NCBI GenBank assembly: GCA_963920525.1
Contig: OY986438.1
Location: forward strand, 215,760,896 to 215,824,895
Direction: 5' to 3'
Source of the DNA: Dichetophora obliterata
Lineage: Eukaryota; Arthropoda; Insecta; Diptera; Sciomyzidae
Length of the DNA stretch: 64,000 bases
The first letter of the stretch is position 1; each line of letters opens with the position of its first letter. A program made the position numbers and the translations under genes. Below are positions 44,051-57,451 of this stretch, in pieces. The notes under the pieces were generated by a model that worked only from the letters and a program-made list of their open reading frames with translations, did not search any database and was not told the DNA's origin.

Positions 44051-45897
44051 TCTATATATATAAAATTAAGTTTCAAAACTTCCTGTTCGCATACTCCTCC
44101 TAGACGGCTTGCCCGATTTCAATGAAATTTTCAGGGGTGATTGGGGTCTGTGTGGAGGGTGCACATAAGAAATTGCATGTGTGTATCTTTGAAGGTTTTG
44201 TACCACACCCCCTTTTGTCGCCCACAAATCAATAAAAATGCTGTATTTAAGACGGTTTTGGTCGTATGAAATTAAAATTTGGTAAATAAGTTCGTATGAT
44301 AACTATAATTAACTTTGAAAAAAATGGGCGTGGTCACACTTCATCTACGCCTACTTTAAAGAAAATATCAAAATACTTCGAAACCATTGGTCCGATTGAG
44401 CTCAAATTTTGTAAGTACGCTTTGCTTTGAGTACGAGATGGTTTAAGGGGCAATGCCACACCCCCTTTTACCTCCCACATATAAATAAAAAATTGTTGTT
44501 ATCGAATAGCTTTAGTTAGAGTTATGGGTCGCACAGCTTAGAAATTCGGTATTCGACCACAATTTAGACGTACCGTTTCTGTGATGAAATTTTATGGGAG
44601 TGGACAAGGGGGAGGGGCACCTCCGATACAACCCAAATTTGTGATATCGAATAGCTTTGAAGTTATAGGAATTCATCTTTGGAATTCAGTTTTTGACCTC
44701 AATTTACACATGCAGTTTCAATGGTTTTATTTTATGGGCGTTGGACAGGGAGGCGTGACATCTCCCTTACAACCCAAATTTGCGATATCGTATTGCTTTG
44801 AAGTTATAGGTTGACAGCGTAAGAATTCGGTATTCGACCTAAATTTATACATGCATTTTCAATACTTACATTTTGTCGTCGTAGGGCAAAGGGGAGTGGC
44901 ACTTCCCATACAACCCAACTTTGTGCTATCAAATAGTTTTAGAGTTATAAGTCGTACAACGCCGAAATTCAGTATTCGACCTCAATATACACATGCAGTT
45001 TCATTGATTCAATCTATGTTCATTGGTAAGAGGGGCGTGGCACCTCCCATTTAACGTAAATTTGCGATATTGAATATCAGCGTCAGAATTCAGTATTCGG
45101 CCCCAATTTATACATGCAGTTTCATTAATTACATTTTATGGGCGTACGACAAGGGGGCCTGAAACCTCCTATTTAACCCAAATTAGAGATATCAAATAGC
45201 ATTGGGGTTATAGGTCTCACAGCTTTGGAATTCAGTATTGGACCTCAATGTACACATGCAGTTTCATTGATTACATTTTATGAGCGTTGATCAAGGGGGA
45301 GTGGCACCTTCCATACAACGAAAATTTGTGATATCGAATAGCTTTGTAGTTCAAGGTCGCACAGCGTCGGAACTCAGTATTCGACCAAAATATACGCTTG
45401 CAGATTTACTGATAAAATTTTTTAGAGTTTGTCGGGGGGGGCGTGACACCTCCAATTTAACCCAAATTTGCGATATCGAATAGATTTGGAGTTATAGGTA
45501 ACTCAGCCTCAAAATTCAGTATTCGACCTCAATGTACTCATGCAGTTTCATTGCTAAAATTTTATGGGCGTAGGGAAAAGGAGAGTGGCACCTCCCATAC
45601 AATCAAAATTTGTGCTATCGAATAGTTTTGGAGTTATATGTCGCACAGTTTTGGAATTCGGTATTCGACCTCCATGTAGACATCCAGTTTAATTGATTAC
45701 ATTCTATTAGCGGTGATGAAGAGAGAGTGGCACTTCCTATACAACCCAAATTTGTTATATCGAATAGCTTTGTGGATATAGGTCGCACAGTCTCAGAATT
45801 CAGTATTTGACCTCAATTTAGACATGCTGTTTAACTGATAACATTTTATGGGCGTTTGAATAGGGAGAGTGGCAGCAACACGCCGGGTTTCAGCTAG
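44051..45897 (+). mobile_element. Helitron copy D (second family)
   Basis: It starts TCTATATATATAAAATTAAG after A (44050) and ends CGCCGGGTTTCAGCTAG before T (45898). The 1.85-kb body is mostly a tandem array of about 140-bp units. It has no gene; open frames such as 45280-45483 run across the repeat units. The last 660 bp are nearly identical to copy C. Confidence 0.8.
44570..45890 (+). repeat. Tandem repeats of about 140 bp in Helitron D
   Basis: Nine or so units, marked by CATGCAGTTTCATTGATTAC-like segments near 44711, 44851, 44995, 45112, 45257, 45397, 45541, 45684 and 45825. Each has a GTGGCACCTCCCATACAACC stretch. Confidence 0.85.
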
Positions 45898-45981
45898 TAT
45901 ATATATAAAGTAGCATACTACCACGTATATCTTCTAAACGTAACTATAAATTAGTATTATATACAATAATATATAAGTTGT

Positions 45982-46110
45982 GTAAGTTTTTTATTTAATA
46001 GACAAAAAATATTGAATAGTTTGTGCATAACAATTTCAGGTGAGAATATTTTCTTGTTTCATACCTTTTGGAGCGTGCTTGTAAGTAGTCGGGATTTAGT
46101 TTTTTAACTA
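45982..46110 (-). repeat. Right arm of the 4-kb-spaced inverted repeat
   Basis: The complement of 41853-41985, including TTTCAGGTGAGAATATTTTC and AAGTAGTCGGGATTTAGTT. Confidence 0.8.
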
Positions 46111-48700
46111 ATTTTTTACAAAAATGGAATGAAAATATGGAAAATTAAGAAAATTACGAAGCGTGGAAAAAAAGTCCCTTAAGAAAATTATGCCGCGAAA
46201 AACTACTTTATTGTTTGGGTCCAATTAACAAGAATAAACAATTCATAAAATAGCGTGGTTTGAAAACAACCATTTTTTTGCAATCGTTTTTTTGCAAATT
46301 TTCAGAACTTTTACGCTTTCTATTTTGGGAATTTTTGTTGTGCAGTGCAATGATTCAAGTACAAACAAAATCAAACAACAAACAGTGTAAGATTTCGTTT
46401 CTGGGTGACCAAAATTCTGTAACTTTTGAATGGATGAAGATATTTTTGTTCGATTTTGTGAGTTTTTTTGGAAATTGATGTGGCTTTCAAAATATAAAAA
46501 GCTTCGAGACTAGCTGTAAGGGGCTAGGGTAGTGTTGCTCGAATCTAGCGCAAATTTAAAAATTTATATCGTAGCCTTTTTATTATTTTATTGTACTAAG
46601 AGTATTAGTTTTAACCAATTTGCTAGTTTTAATAGTATTAACTATGATTTGATAAGTTTTTCAACCCTAAATGTGTCAAAAACAATGCAACTACCAAAAT
46701 ATTTATAAAGCTTAAAATAAGATTAACAAAAAATTTAGATTACTTAGGAATGGCTTAGTAGGGTTGCTAAAAATCAACGAAAAAAAAAGAAGAAATTTTA
46801 CGATTTTTTTACAAAAATTTAATATATATTTATTTTGAATTTAACAAAAACCAAATAAATAAAAACGACGATCAGTGCGTACATTAATTGTCATCATTTT
46901 ACTTAAAAATATTAAAAAATTTATTAAAAAATAATAAACTAAGATTTATTATTTAAACAGGTCTTCTATTTAAAGCAAAATATTCCTGATCAGTATATAC
47001 CTTTTTTTCAATACTTCAAACAGAAGTGATGACAGGATCAGACGAAATCATAAGCATAGTCGCAAGATCAGTGGTTTGATTTTGGTTGATTTTATTTTGG
47101 TTATAAAACATTACTTATGTCAGCCTAAAATTCGTATATTCTTTGTTTTTTGCTTCCTGCGCTTCTTCGGTCAGATCACCAATTTTTTTAATAAACTGTG
47201 CTTTACAATATATTTTTTTCTATGACTTTTGAAAAGTATGCAATAGTTTATTTATAAATTTATTTAAAACACCCATAATTTTAATATGCAGATGCATAAT
47301 TTTGGCCAGAAAATTTATTTGAAAGATCATTAAAATCCGATTTGTTCAAGATTTTTACTATAAACTCACAGTATCAATGTAATATTTAATTGTTTGCTCT
47401 CTTATTACGTATTAACTAATATTTTCTTTACTTGTTTTAACAATTTTTAAGTTAACAATTTTTTAACATATCAAATAAAAAATTTCGGCTTTTATGGTTG
47501 GATAACAAATATTATTCGCTCATAGATCGTTTATTGCTTGAGTTTAGTTAAAATTTTAAAAGCTTGCCGAAAATGTAAAAATTTGTTAAAAATAAGGTTT
47601 ATTAACAGACAAACGAGTTTATAATTGAAATACAATTGGTTGCTGAATAATATTTTTTTATGCAAAAAAAGAAAACCATAATTTAAAATCTTTAAGTGTT
47701 TGCTTACAAGACAGTTTCAAAGTTAAAAAATAATGTTAAATTTTAAACATCTGTGAAGAAAATAAAAATTTCCAACTTGCAGCCATTATATCTCAGAATG
47801 TATCAAAGATACAGAAAAGCTGTTACCAAAATTGAAAAGCTCGTACAAATTCAACACTTAACGTGCCGACCTCGGTCATTTGACCGGATTCAATCTTTTA
47901 AAAATTCAAATATATTGGTTTCGGTTTTGTCAGCTCAGTTTATGACTTTTTCTATATCAAATGCATATTATTAATGATTCTATATTTATCATTTATAATA
48001 AGAAATTTATATGAAAGGAAAAATTAAACCGTTTAATACAAAAAGTGGTCTGGTACGTTTAATGTTAATTTAGAATAGTTGAAAATATATAGATCACATA
48101 ATTTGCATTTGATAATGTCGTATACCTGTATTTACACTACATTATCCAAATATGCAAACATATATTAACAGTTTATTTTTTTATTAAAAATGTGCAAACA
48201 AAATAATATCCTATTTAAGCAATTCTACAGCTGGGTTTTTAGTGTTCTGTTGTACAGCCGCTTAACTGTGCCTCACTTTTTCAAAATGTTGATAAAATGT
48301 TTTTGAGTTAACAATTTTCATTTCATTATAAATTTTTGTGAAATTTATGGACAATCTACTTAAACAAAGCTGGTCTCAATTAGGGTATGAATTTGATTGG
48401 TGAAATCACTCAACCAATTTATTAATTTAATTGTGAAATGTAACAGTTGGTTGCATAAATAAGTTATTTTTACTTTATGAATATACAATATTTTCGACCA
48501 AATTAAAATAACCAAGCTTATTTAAAAAGCTTTCAGAAATTATTGGTTGGTATATTGTGGCAGGCGTTTGAAAGAAAATATAACAAATTAGCAACATCAA
48601 AATCATACATTCTTCGTGGACAAGAATTAAAAACGTTAATTGGCACTCACTGCGATAAATTAAAAAAAATTCAAATAATATTTACCTAATCTCTGCATCA
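46111..48700. other. AT-rich intergenic or intronic DNA
   Basis: No gene, RNA or repeat pair recognised in 2.6 kb of very AT-rich sequence. Confidence 0.45.
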
Positions 48701-51700
48701 ACTTACCACAGAATTCCTTCTGCGTTCCCCCACCCCGCAGCACAGTAGTGTATTGTGACAATAATTACACGTTACACGTCACGCTGTCACGCAATCAAAA
48801 CATTATTTGTGTTTGAACAGACCAAGTGAACTGAAGCGGAAGTGATTGAGAACTTATTGGCAACACGCGTTTTCATTTTGTATTTTGTTTTGAATACGGT
48901 TTCGGTGGTAAGCAGGTCTGTTATTTAAACTGGGCTTCAGTGATTTTAATTCATTGAGGCGCGCGACTACGAGCGCCTTCGACACTTCAGCGAAGCAGAA
49001 ATGTATGCTGGGCATCCAACAAGCAATGGCAAGGGTGCTTCCAGTCACGTGACCTCAACATATCGCTAACACGCCCTCTCATAAGAATTCGCCTTTGAAT
49101 ATTTTGATGTAGATTTCTTAAATGAGACTCTATTATTTCAACTGGTCTTCCGTTTTTGGTGCTCCAATTTCTCAGCATCTAAGCAAAATTCTTTCGACAA
49201 CTGATTCTTGGTTGTCAGCTGACGCTTATCTGTTAATCGGCGACAATTTGCGGTTGAAAGCGCTAAAATGGTCTTGCTGGTTTCGAGCCAGTTGGGTTGG
49301 AGCTCGGAATGTGGATAAAATGTAAATTCAATTTTTATCATATTTTTTCTCTCATTTGCCTAAACGCTACATAATCTGCTGCATATGTATGTATTGACAA
49401 GTGTGCGAAATATGCCCGGCTACGTGCTTCAACAACAAAAAAAAAGGATTTTGTTCTGTTCGCCGTCCGCCCGTCAGTGCCATCAGTCACCCCTTTAGTA
49501 TGAATTTTGGACGATCTGCTGCACTAATTTGAATATTTGTTGGCGGCATGTGACGTAGTGTTGGTGGTGGTCTTGTAACAATACATTCGCTGATGCGAAA
49601 AATTGTTTCAGATTTTCCCTTGTTTTGACGGAACGACAGCAGCGACGGATATTGTTTGACATTGTTAAGTCATGTCAAAAACTCCACTGACACAATGGAA
49701 AAAAAGAATTTCCTTCCGAGAGAAAAAAAAAAAACAAAAATATTAAACCAAGAAAGGATGTTCAGGCTGTGAGAATAATATCGAAGCTATTTTTGTTGAA
49801 CTGATTATTGAAGAAAAACATATGCTGTGGTTGGGTTCCATTAAATCACTGGAGGTATTTTACTTAAATCGAAAAAAAATTGTTATCTTTATTTACATAT
49901 AAGTCTCTCTAAAAATTGAAATTTTTCATAATTTAGCTTTAAATCCGTGCACCGTTATGTTTTAAGAAAGTTCCCTATTCTTTCGGCGCAATAAGTTTTT
50001 CATGAATATAATTATGCAAAGTAATGTCTGCCTGCTGCTTTCATCTTGGTTTCTGAGTACCATTTCCCCCAGTTTGAAGCATTTGCTCTGTAGCGTCCAC
50101 AAGACGGACTTTTTACATCTTTACCGACACGCTGGTGTTTTTTTACTACCATTTCTCATATTTTTTTCTTTTTTTAATGTTACAATGTGACGAAAATAAT
50201 GTTTTAATTCAAATTATTATAGTTGTTGCCTTTTTTAATTTCGCCAGTTTCTTGTTGTCCTTGTAAAAGACTTCTGATTGGGCTCGTCCCCAATGAACGT
50301 GTTTTCCAGTTTCTTGCCCTGTTCTGTGATGCTTCTGATAAAAGCGTTTTTAATTAAACTTTTTTGGAGAAAATAACAAAATTGTCAACTTTTGCTAAAA
50401 GCCATTGAAAGGATTTGTTCTCAAAAATATGGGAATATATTCATGAAGTTTGATATATTTTGGTGCATATTCCAAAGAAAGTACAAGTTACAGTTTTAAA
50501 AACATTGATTGTTTTGATTTTTAGTAGTCACAACAATTAATATGAAAGATCTTAGTTCTGTTAAGTAGACCCGCTCAATGCTTTATTTAAAGGAAACATT
50601 AAAAGTGGACTTTTGGTCCATTGCAGTACACAAATATTAATGTGTCCTTAATATTATAAGGCTGTGTTATTCTTTGTCTAAGCTTTAAGTACACTATTAC
50701 AACTTTTATTTTTATTTCTGAGCCAACAGAGCAGTGAATCTTTTCAATTAAACTTTCTGTCGAATCGTTTTTTTCTGTTTTCATGTTTCTGTTGTGATTC
50801 TAGGAATTTATTTAAATCTAAATCCACTGGCTTACCCTATCTACGCCACCGTTGCTCCTGGTACAAAACTTATGTAAATATCCGCTTACCACTTGCCTAA
50901 ATAACAAATTCACTCTTGTTCCTCAGCATTTGTTTACTTCGACAGAAATCAATCATTTAATTTATTTTTTGTTTGTTACCCCAAAATAAATATCTTACAA
51001 TAATTGCCTTTAAACTTGGTATTGATGTTGCTGTCGGAGGATAGGCCAAGGAGCCAATCAAACACAATATTCAATTGAAACACAATAGCTTTATTTTGCT
51101 ACTACCGAGAAGCGACCCCTGCATTATATTTGAATCGTGGGTAAAATACCGGCTGTTCCGGTGCCCAAGTAAGAAAAAAGACAAAATAAAAACACACAGA
51201 TATCCAACTGTTACGCGCTTCCACCTCACAACAACAAGGAACTAACAATAATAACAACAGTTTGAACAGAGCAAGGAGAAGCTCGGCGGCGCGTGTTCCT
51301 CCAACTGAGGCATCCTGCTGCCCACTCACTCTGCTGTACCTTTTTTAAGTCCGAGCACAAGGTAGTAGGTATTCTTTATTATTTCCGTTGATTTTCCGCT
51401 TTTTCGCTTGTCTTCTAGCAGGAAAACGTTTTAGAGTGGAAAATAAAATCCTCGAAAAGCTCTTTGGCTGGTTAAAGTAGAAGCGGGTATGCAAATATTT
51501 TCATCTTCTTAGTAAACTTTCATCAAATCGCATTTGCATCCTTTTGTATGTCAGAGGCTGGCTGACCCCGCCTGAAATGGTTTTTTCTGCAATATTTTCC
51601 TGCGGGAGTCTGGGTATAGGTGTAGGGTGATTTTTTATTTACTTTTGATAGGATTTCGTTAATGTTATTGCGTGGCTTGTAATGAAGTACTTTATCGAAA

Positions 51701-53559
51701 GACCATAAGCCTCAAAAAGGGATTTCGAAAGCATGAGTTGAAACAATAAAGCTCCAAAAGCAATATGATGGCGTATTGTACGCAGTTTTAATGGTGAATG
51801 TTTTGTAATTGACTAAAGATAAACGTATCCGCAAGAAGTTTTAGTTTCTGCTAAATATTACACTATGCAATGCTAAAAGTTCTTAAAAAAATACCATGAA
51901 ATGGTGATCAATGCGAAAATCATTGGTGTCAATGGTGAGTCCATCAATCGATTCACATGACGTTAATTGCAGTTTATCAATGAATTGCAGTCTGGGCTAA
52001 AATGTTGCAACAATTTCGTTTATTTCTTAATGAAATCTTTCTTTAATTGGCGCAACACTAGACTCACTGGTGCTCGAGAAAGATGGTCATGAGTAGGAAA
52101 GAATGTTGCTGCTGAGGAAGTATACAATAAAAGCTCAAAGCATCATCTAACATCATAAAACATTAAAAAAATTACAAGAATCAGAGTGCAGACTCTTTAG
52201 AAGAGGAAGAAAGAAAAAATGTAACATGATTTAATGACATGAATTATTTATGAGTTTCCTGTCAATCAAAAACCACGTCAAACGATTTGATGGCGATGTC
52301 AACGAGCGCAACTCAAGTGGAGAAGCCTAAACATTTTATGAAGAAATAAAACAAGAATAAAGACAAAAAAATATTTATATATAAACAATAAACAATGCAG
52401 TTTAATGCTAAGGTAAGATACAATCACAAGAAATCAGAGGATGAAAAATGAAAAAATAGTCGTATTCCAAGGACCAAAACCAGGCAGGCACTCTCAAGCA
52501 AAGTGCAGGTATGCATGGGTTGTGCTGAAATATATACCTACCTGTGGGAGATGGATAATTTGTTGCTGAGTATCAAGAGTGTGGAGAATAACTGCGATTA
52601 AGAATATTTTTCTCAATAACTGGATTTTCTAAAAGATAATGATACAAATCGTTGTCGTTAGTGATCATTGTGTGTGCCAAGTTCATAGAAAATTATATAT
52701 TTCGCAAGCCAACGACACCGTAATTGGTTACTTCCAATCCAGTTGTCAAAATTAAAAAGAAAATAACAGAAAGGACTTATGATGCTAGCAAAACTGTTCT
52801 ATCTTATTCTTGAGATGTGCACTGCAGTCTTCTGCCAAAGCATTAACCCTACAACTACAAACCCATTTTTTTTACCTGTAAGCTAAAATCGGTAAATATG
52901 TAAAATATTTCCCCTCGGGTTTTTTGTTCGTAAAATCGTTCTGGAAAATCTGACTCTTAAGTACATGAACTTTCTTGTTTTATCATGCCAAATAGAATGA
53001 TAAAGAGCAAATTCAATGTTATCAACAAAAATCGATTTAAATACCTAAAAAAAAAAGATTGCTGAAAAACGATCAAACTGTTAATTAGCAAACAAAAATT
53101 GCTAACTTTTTCTTTAAACAACCAGTCTTAGAAAAAAAGTACCATCATGATCCTTTGCCAAAAAAGTATATTTATTTGAGATTCTGAAAATTAAAAAGAA
53201 ATTGGGAATCTGATGTATGGAAAGGCCAAATAAAAATCCATGAAATATTGGTTTTCAAAAATATATTTCGGTTTCATAAATTCACGATTTAACTTATTCA
53301 GTATATTACTCTGTGTTTCTCGCAGATCGGTCGTGTATAGGATCATACCTAAGATATGAAAATCATCGCCGAAATCTATGTTTCTAGTATTTTATTGTAA
53401 CTACACAAACGGGAACTACAAACCGGGGTAGATATCAACCCCACACGAGCTTCACGTCTTCATTCCGTCATAGTAAACAAGAAACTGAAAAGTCTCGCGA
53501 CCTTGCCCTCTTGTTAGAACCTTTAACTAAATTATGGTATAGGTTGTCAGTCTATAATT
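48701..53559. other. Low-copy host DNA, gene not identified
   Basis: The composition is more mixed than in the repeat-rich parts, and I find no inverted-repeat elements. A segment at 51025-51360 begins TGTTGCTGTCGGAGG and ends TCCGAGCACA, which are imperfect inverted ends. It contains AATAAAG on the minus strand, so a solo LTR is possible but no target duplication is seen. Open frames at 48854-49048, 49122-49341 and 51102-51329 lack motifs. This may be intron or upstream DNA of a gene outside the window. Confidence 0.35.
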
Positions 53560-53895
53560 CTGATTTTTCGCTCAGAAAAATATCATTCGGATTATTTGTA
53601 ACAAAAACCGTTTAGATAGCAGCTTTCCTTTGTTCAAAAACTTAAATGTATTGAAAATTAAGCATTTATATTATTATAGAGTTTTTAAAGTATTTTTTGT
53701 TAGATCTGATTATTCATTAAACAGGTGCTTTTCAAATTATAATTTAAGAATGAATTATTAACATTTTGTCACAATTAACAAATTCCTTAAACAATGCAAT
53801 GATAATTTCTTCCGAGATGCGTAGTATGCACAAAAAGTGATTCCCATAAATTCTGTGATAAACTTTTTACATGAATTAATTAAAAACTGATTTTT
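53560..53895 (+). pseudogene. LINE ORF2 C-terminal fragment
   Basis: One frame reads KNIIRIICNKNRLDSSFPLF followed by KNLNVLKIKHLYYYRVFKVF. It then passes a stop and continues with [15 protein letters not shown] and [20 protein letters not shown]. This is the pattern of the C-terminal end of non-LTR retrotransposon ORF2 proteins, after the RT domain. In-frame stops show it is dead. The clade is not assigned. Confidence 0.65.
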
Positions 53896-53916
53896 CTTCT
53901 TCATAGAAAAAATCCG

Positions 53917-54084
53917 CACTAAATCCATATTTATTTCACGTGGATTTTTTATAGCCTCTTGTACTGCTCTTTTTGTTATCTCATTAAAGACCACTCTAGA
54001 AATGTTGTTTTCAATACTGATTGCTTTCTTTTCTTTTAATGTCTCTATCACATGCCAAGCCATTGCTTCCCCTTCTCTGTCCCC
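53917..54084 (-). pseudogene. topA: Bacterial DNA topoisomerase I (topA) fragment
   Basis: On the minus strand about 55 codons read [20 protein letters not shown], then [20 protein letters not shown] and EINMDLV. This corresponds to the end of the TOPRIM domain (DREGEAIAWH motif) and the following segment (VVFNEITK..A....P..IN.D.V) of bacterial type IA topoisomerase I, an enzyme that relaxes negatively supercoiled DNA. The known eukaryotic family member, topoisomerase III, differs in this segment. The upstream frame has a stop at 54085-54087. Downstream, the reading frame runs into the antisense of a LINE fragment, so only this piece remains. The first TOPRIM aspartate is outside the match. 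Origin in an endosymbiont such as Wolbachia or another Rickettsiales is an inference. Confidence 0.72.
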
Positions 54085-54087
54085 TTA

Positions 54088-55139
54088 GACCAATTTTGTT
54101 CAAAAATACTTATTGTGAAATTTTTTAAATAACATTTTCGTTGAACATTTTAACCTTGTACGAGTTCATTTAAGGATACTTTTTTAATATATTTAAACTC
54201 TTTTCGAAAAGAGCTAAGAGTGCTAAGGGTTAAAAAATTCTGCAAAATTATTTCTCACAAATTTTTACCAAATCTGATAAAAATTGCTGAAAAGTCGTAT
54301 TTAAGAAGTGATCTTAATTTATATATTAGTACATATATTACTTTAGTAATATTATTTTGAAACTTATTTTAAAAATTATAGCTATAGCAATAGCTATTCT
54401 TTAGCTTTAATTATTACACACATTTGTAAAGGTTTTGACAGTTTTCAACAATTTGTGCTAAATTGTAAATTGATCATGTGACAAGCGTTAATCAGCAGTT
54501 GATAAAGATGTTGATAAAGAATTACAGATTTTCAAGACAGTATCTTCTAGAATTTCAACTCGATATTTCACAACGTTTGCACAACAGGCGCAACGTGACA
54601 TTCACTACGTATAGAATGTAAGGAAAAAATTTAACAAATAGTTTTCTAGTTTGCTTCCAAAATTTGGATACCCATAAAATCGTAAGGTCCTGAAAATAAA
54701 TTTGTACCATAATTCGGCATTTCTTCACATTGAGACTTTGTGGTTATCATCGAAGAATATTGAACCCATGCTAACAGTTCCACAGTTCCTTGACCTCAAA
54801 ACAAACAGCTCAACCTTTCGAGAGAACACACCCTTATTACTTTGTCCCAACTTCGATGGCAGCCATTTCAACAATGATCATTTATTGCACAAACACATTC
54901 AAATTCAACTGATATTCAACATAGTCGTCACATTCAACAGCTACATTTAGATAATTTTTACTTTGTTAAATGTTACAACCCCAGATGTTCCGAAATTGAC
55001 ATTATTTTTTTATAAGAAAAAGAAATGTGTTAAGAATCTTAACTTTTTGTGTTGCTCATTCGATAATCATTGATCCTGACTTCCCATTGAGAAATCTTTT
55101 TTTTTAAAAAACATAATAAGTATAACAACAATACTCGCA
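54088..55139. other. AT-rich intergenic DNA
   Basis: No bacterial-like or host coding sequence could be recognised next to the topA fragment. The frame at 54702-54950 has no motif. Confidence 0.4.
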
Positions 55140-56270
55140 TCGCTTATCGCTAGAGACTTCACACAAGCCATCCAAGATTACAAATCGATCGTTGAGGAAA
55201 CCAACAGACAGCCAGCCAGCCAAGCCAGCTAGAAAGACAGACAGCTCAACAGCTGAAACAAACGTTATCGCTGTTGAAACATTCTGTCTGATGTCTGGAC
55301 CCAGCTGTGTGCCTTCCATTTCTGTTGAACGAGGTTCAATTGGGATTTGTTGCCGATCGCGATGTGAAGTGAAGGTAACATGCAATAGAACACAGCAGAA
55401 ATTAGCATTATTCCAAGCGATCACAATCTCGGAATACTAATTGCTGCGGGAATGATCTTTAGCTGTGACCGACCAAATCACAGCAGCAGCAGCAGCAGCA
55501 GCAGCGCGTCGCCGATCGTTCGTTGAGCACTTTTCATTCATGGCATACTTTGACTAAAAAAAGAACCAGAATGAAATGGAGCCTAAATAGCAATAGGTTT
55601 TTATGAAGTGCTATCCGCGCAATTTTTTTAGAGTTTTATGCGTTGAAATTTTAGGAGCTGTAAAAACCTTACCCAAGTGTCTAGACTCGCTGGCACGAAC
55701 ATTCATAAGTCACCAACGCGCCATCACATTCACATCAAGTCACGATCATTGATCGACATTCTTGTCCCTGTTGATTTGCTTGTATTGTATAGTAAGGAAA
55801 AGCTTTGTGTATTTATTAAACGCTCTAAATAATCATGAAAACGCTTGATGAAATAACTGCTGTACATATAACATTTCCTACGCACAATAAACTCCGACGC
55901 CAGAGACAACGCAGCCTACCATAATAGGAAGAGTTGGCATTCAATGTCTGAACGATGTCGGCTGAATGAGTGCCATCTATGGCCATGATGATGGCGTTGT
56001 CTGTCTAGCATTCATCTGCACGTCTTTCTGTCATAACTGCCTTGGATCTTAATGCTGATGTTTCCATAAACATTGCGCAGGAGGAGAGTTCTTGTTGATC
56101 ATAACGCAGTGATCATCACGTGATTACAACACTAGCGCCATCCTCAATGACGTTCTCCACAGAGCTATGAGCGCTCTAGATAGGTAGGTAGGTAGGAAGG
56201 AGCATAGAAATTTAGCGATTTCTAAATATGGTTCAAATATCATTAAAGCGACGCGCCATACAAACAGTAA
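55140..56270. other. GC-richer host island with simple repeats
   Basis: The stretch is noticeably GC-richer and more complex than its neighbours. It includes GCCAGCCAGCCAAGCCAGC near 55212, a (CAG)8 run and a GTAG tetranucleotide run near 56183. Overlapping frames on both strands at 55104-55440 have no motif. It may be regulatory or 5' UTR sequence of a nearby host gene. Confidence 0.35.
55481..55504 (+). repeat. (CAG)8 microsatellite
   Basis: Eight uninterrupted CAG units, followed by CGCGTCGCCG. Not in a recognisable reading frame. Confidence 0.9.
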
Positions 56271-56989
56271 TGTCCACAGGGAATACTCTGCCACTGTCCA
56301 CTGCTTCTTCCACTATGCTATGAAATGTTGGCGACACTTTCGTCGTTTTTTGCTTAGCCAACTTTAACTCTAAAAGCAGAACCGCGTTACCAAAACACCG
56401 CCAAATGTCAAAATATTCGATATCATGTGTGAAATCGATTGAAGTAACAATTTGAAGAGAAGTGATATGTAACTGGAGGGATTGCTGTCAAAAAAATCTG
56501 TCAAAACAAAATTTCAAGAAACCAATTAAAAGAAGCGTAAAACTTTCTATAAGCCTTAATTTATAGCCCTTATCAGTTCAAAGAAATTTTGAGGGCCTCT
56601 AAGAAGAGGTTATAATGAAGACTTAAGATATGTTGACTAAAAATTGTGAGAAACAAAGATTAGTTTAAAGATGCGATAAAAAGATATTTATATGAAATAT
56701 CAAAGAGATAAAAGAAAACTAAAAAGGAACTATCTACGACTTGCAAGAAGTTAAAATACCACACAACCAAGTTTATGTATAATAAAAGTTACTGCATGAT
56801 TTTCATTCTATTTTTCTAAATTCAATAATAAGATCTTCTTTTGTACGGCATTTATGAGGTTTTGCTACTTTGATGATGTTACTTATTTGGACAAATTTGC
56901 AATTTATAATACATTATAACAGTAAAAACTTGTATGCAAAATTTGTTTTTATATAAATTTTAGCGAAATTTTAAGGGATTTAAGTGGAA

Positions 56990-57416
56990 TTTTACTTATA
57001 GGGCGTGGTTTTTATCCAAATATTAAAAATTTGAAACTCAGAGTACATACTAATTACTCAAGCTTATGTGTAAAATATTAAGTTGAAGCCATAATTCTTT
57101 TAAATTTATGAAGGTTTTGTATTATGATGACGCTACTTTGTATGTGAGGTCGAAGTGGTTTTCATCCAATTTTGACAAATTTCAAATATGTGATGAATAT
57201 TTTACTCCAAAGCTAATGTGCAAAATTTCAAGTTAATATATTAGTTTTTGTGGCATTTTAAGAGATACCGTTTTGATAAAGTAACTTCGTATGGGAGGAA
57301 GGCGTGGTTTTCATCCGATTTGGCTCATTCCCAAACTTTATCTTCGTTTTTTTAATATAAGCATATAATTTTTTTTTTCATTACGATAGCTTCAAAATTT
57401 CGGTTGTAATCCTGTC

Positions 57417-57451
<35 letters not shown>

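Noticed and set aside
51025..51360. Possible solo LTR or TOP-like exon
   Set aside because: Imperfect inverted ends and an AATAAAG are suggestive, but no target duplication or second copy is visible, so it is not called as a feature of its own.
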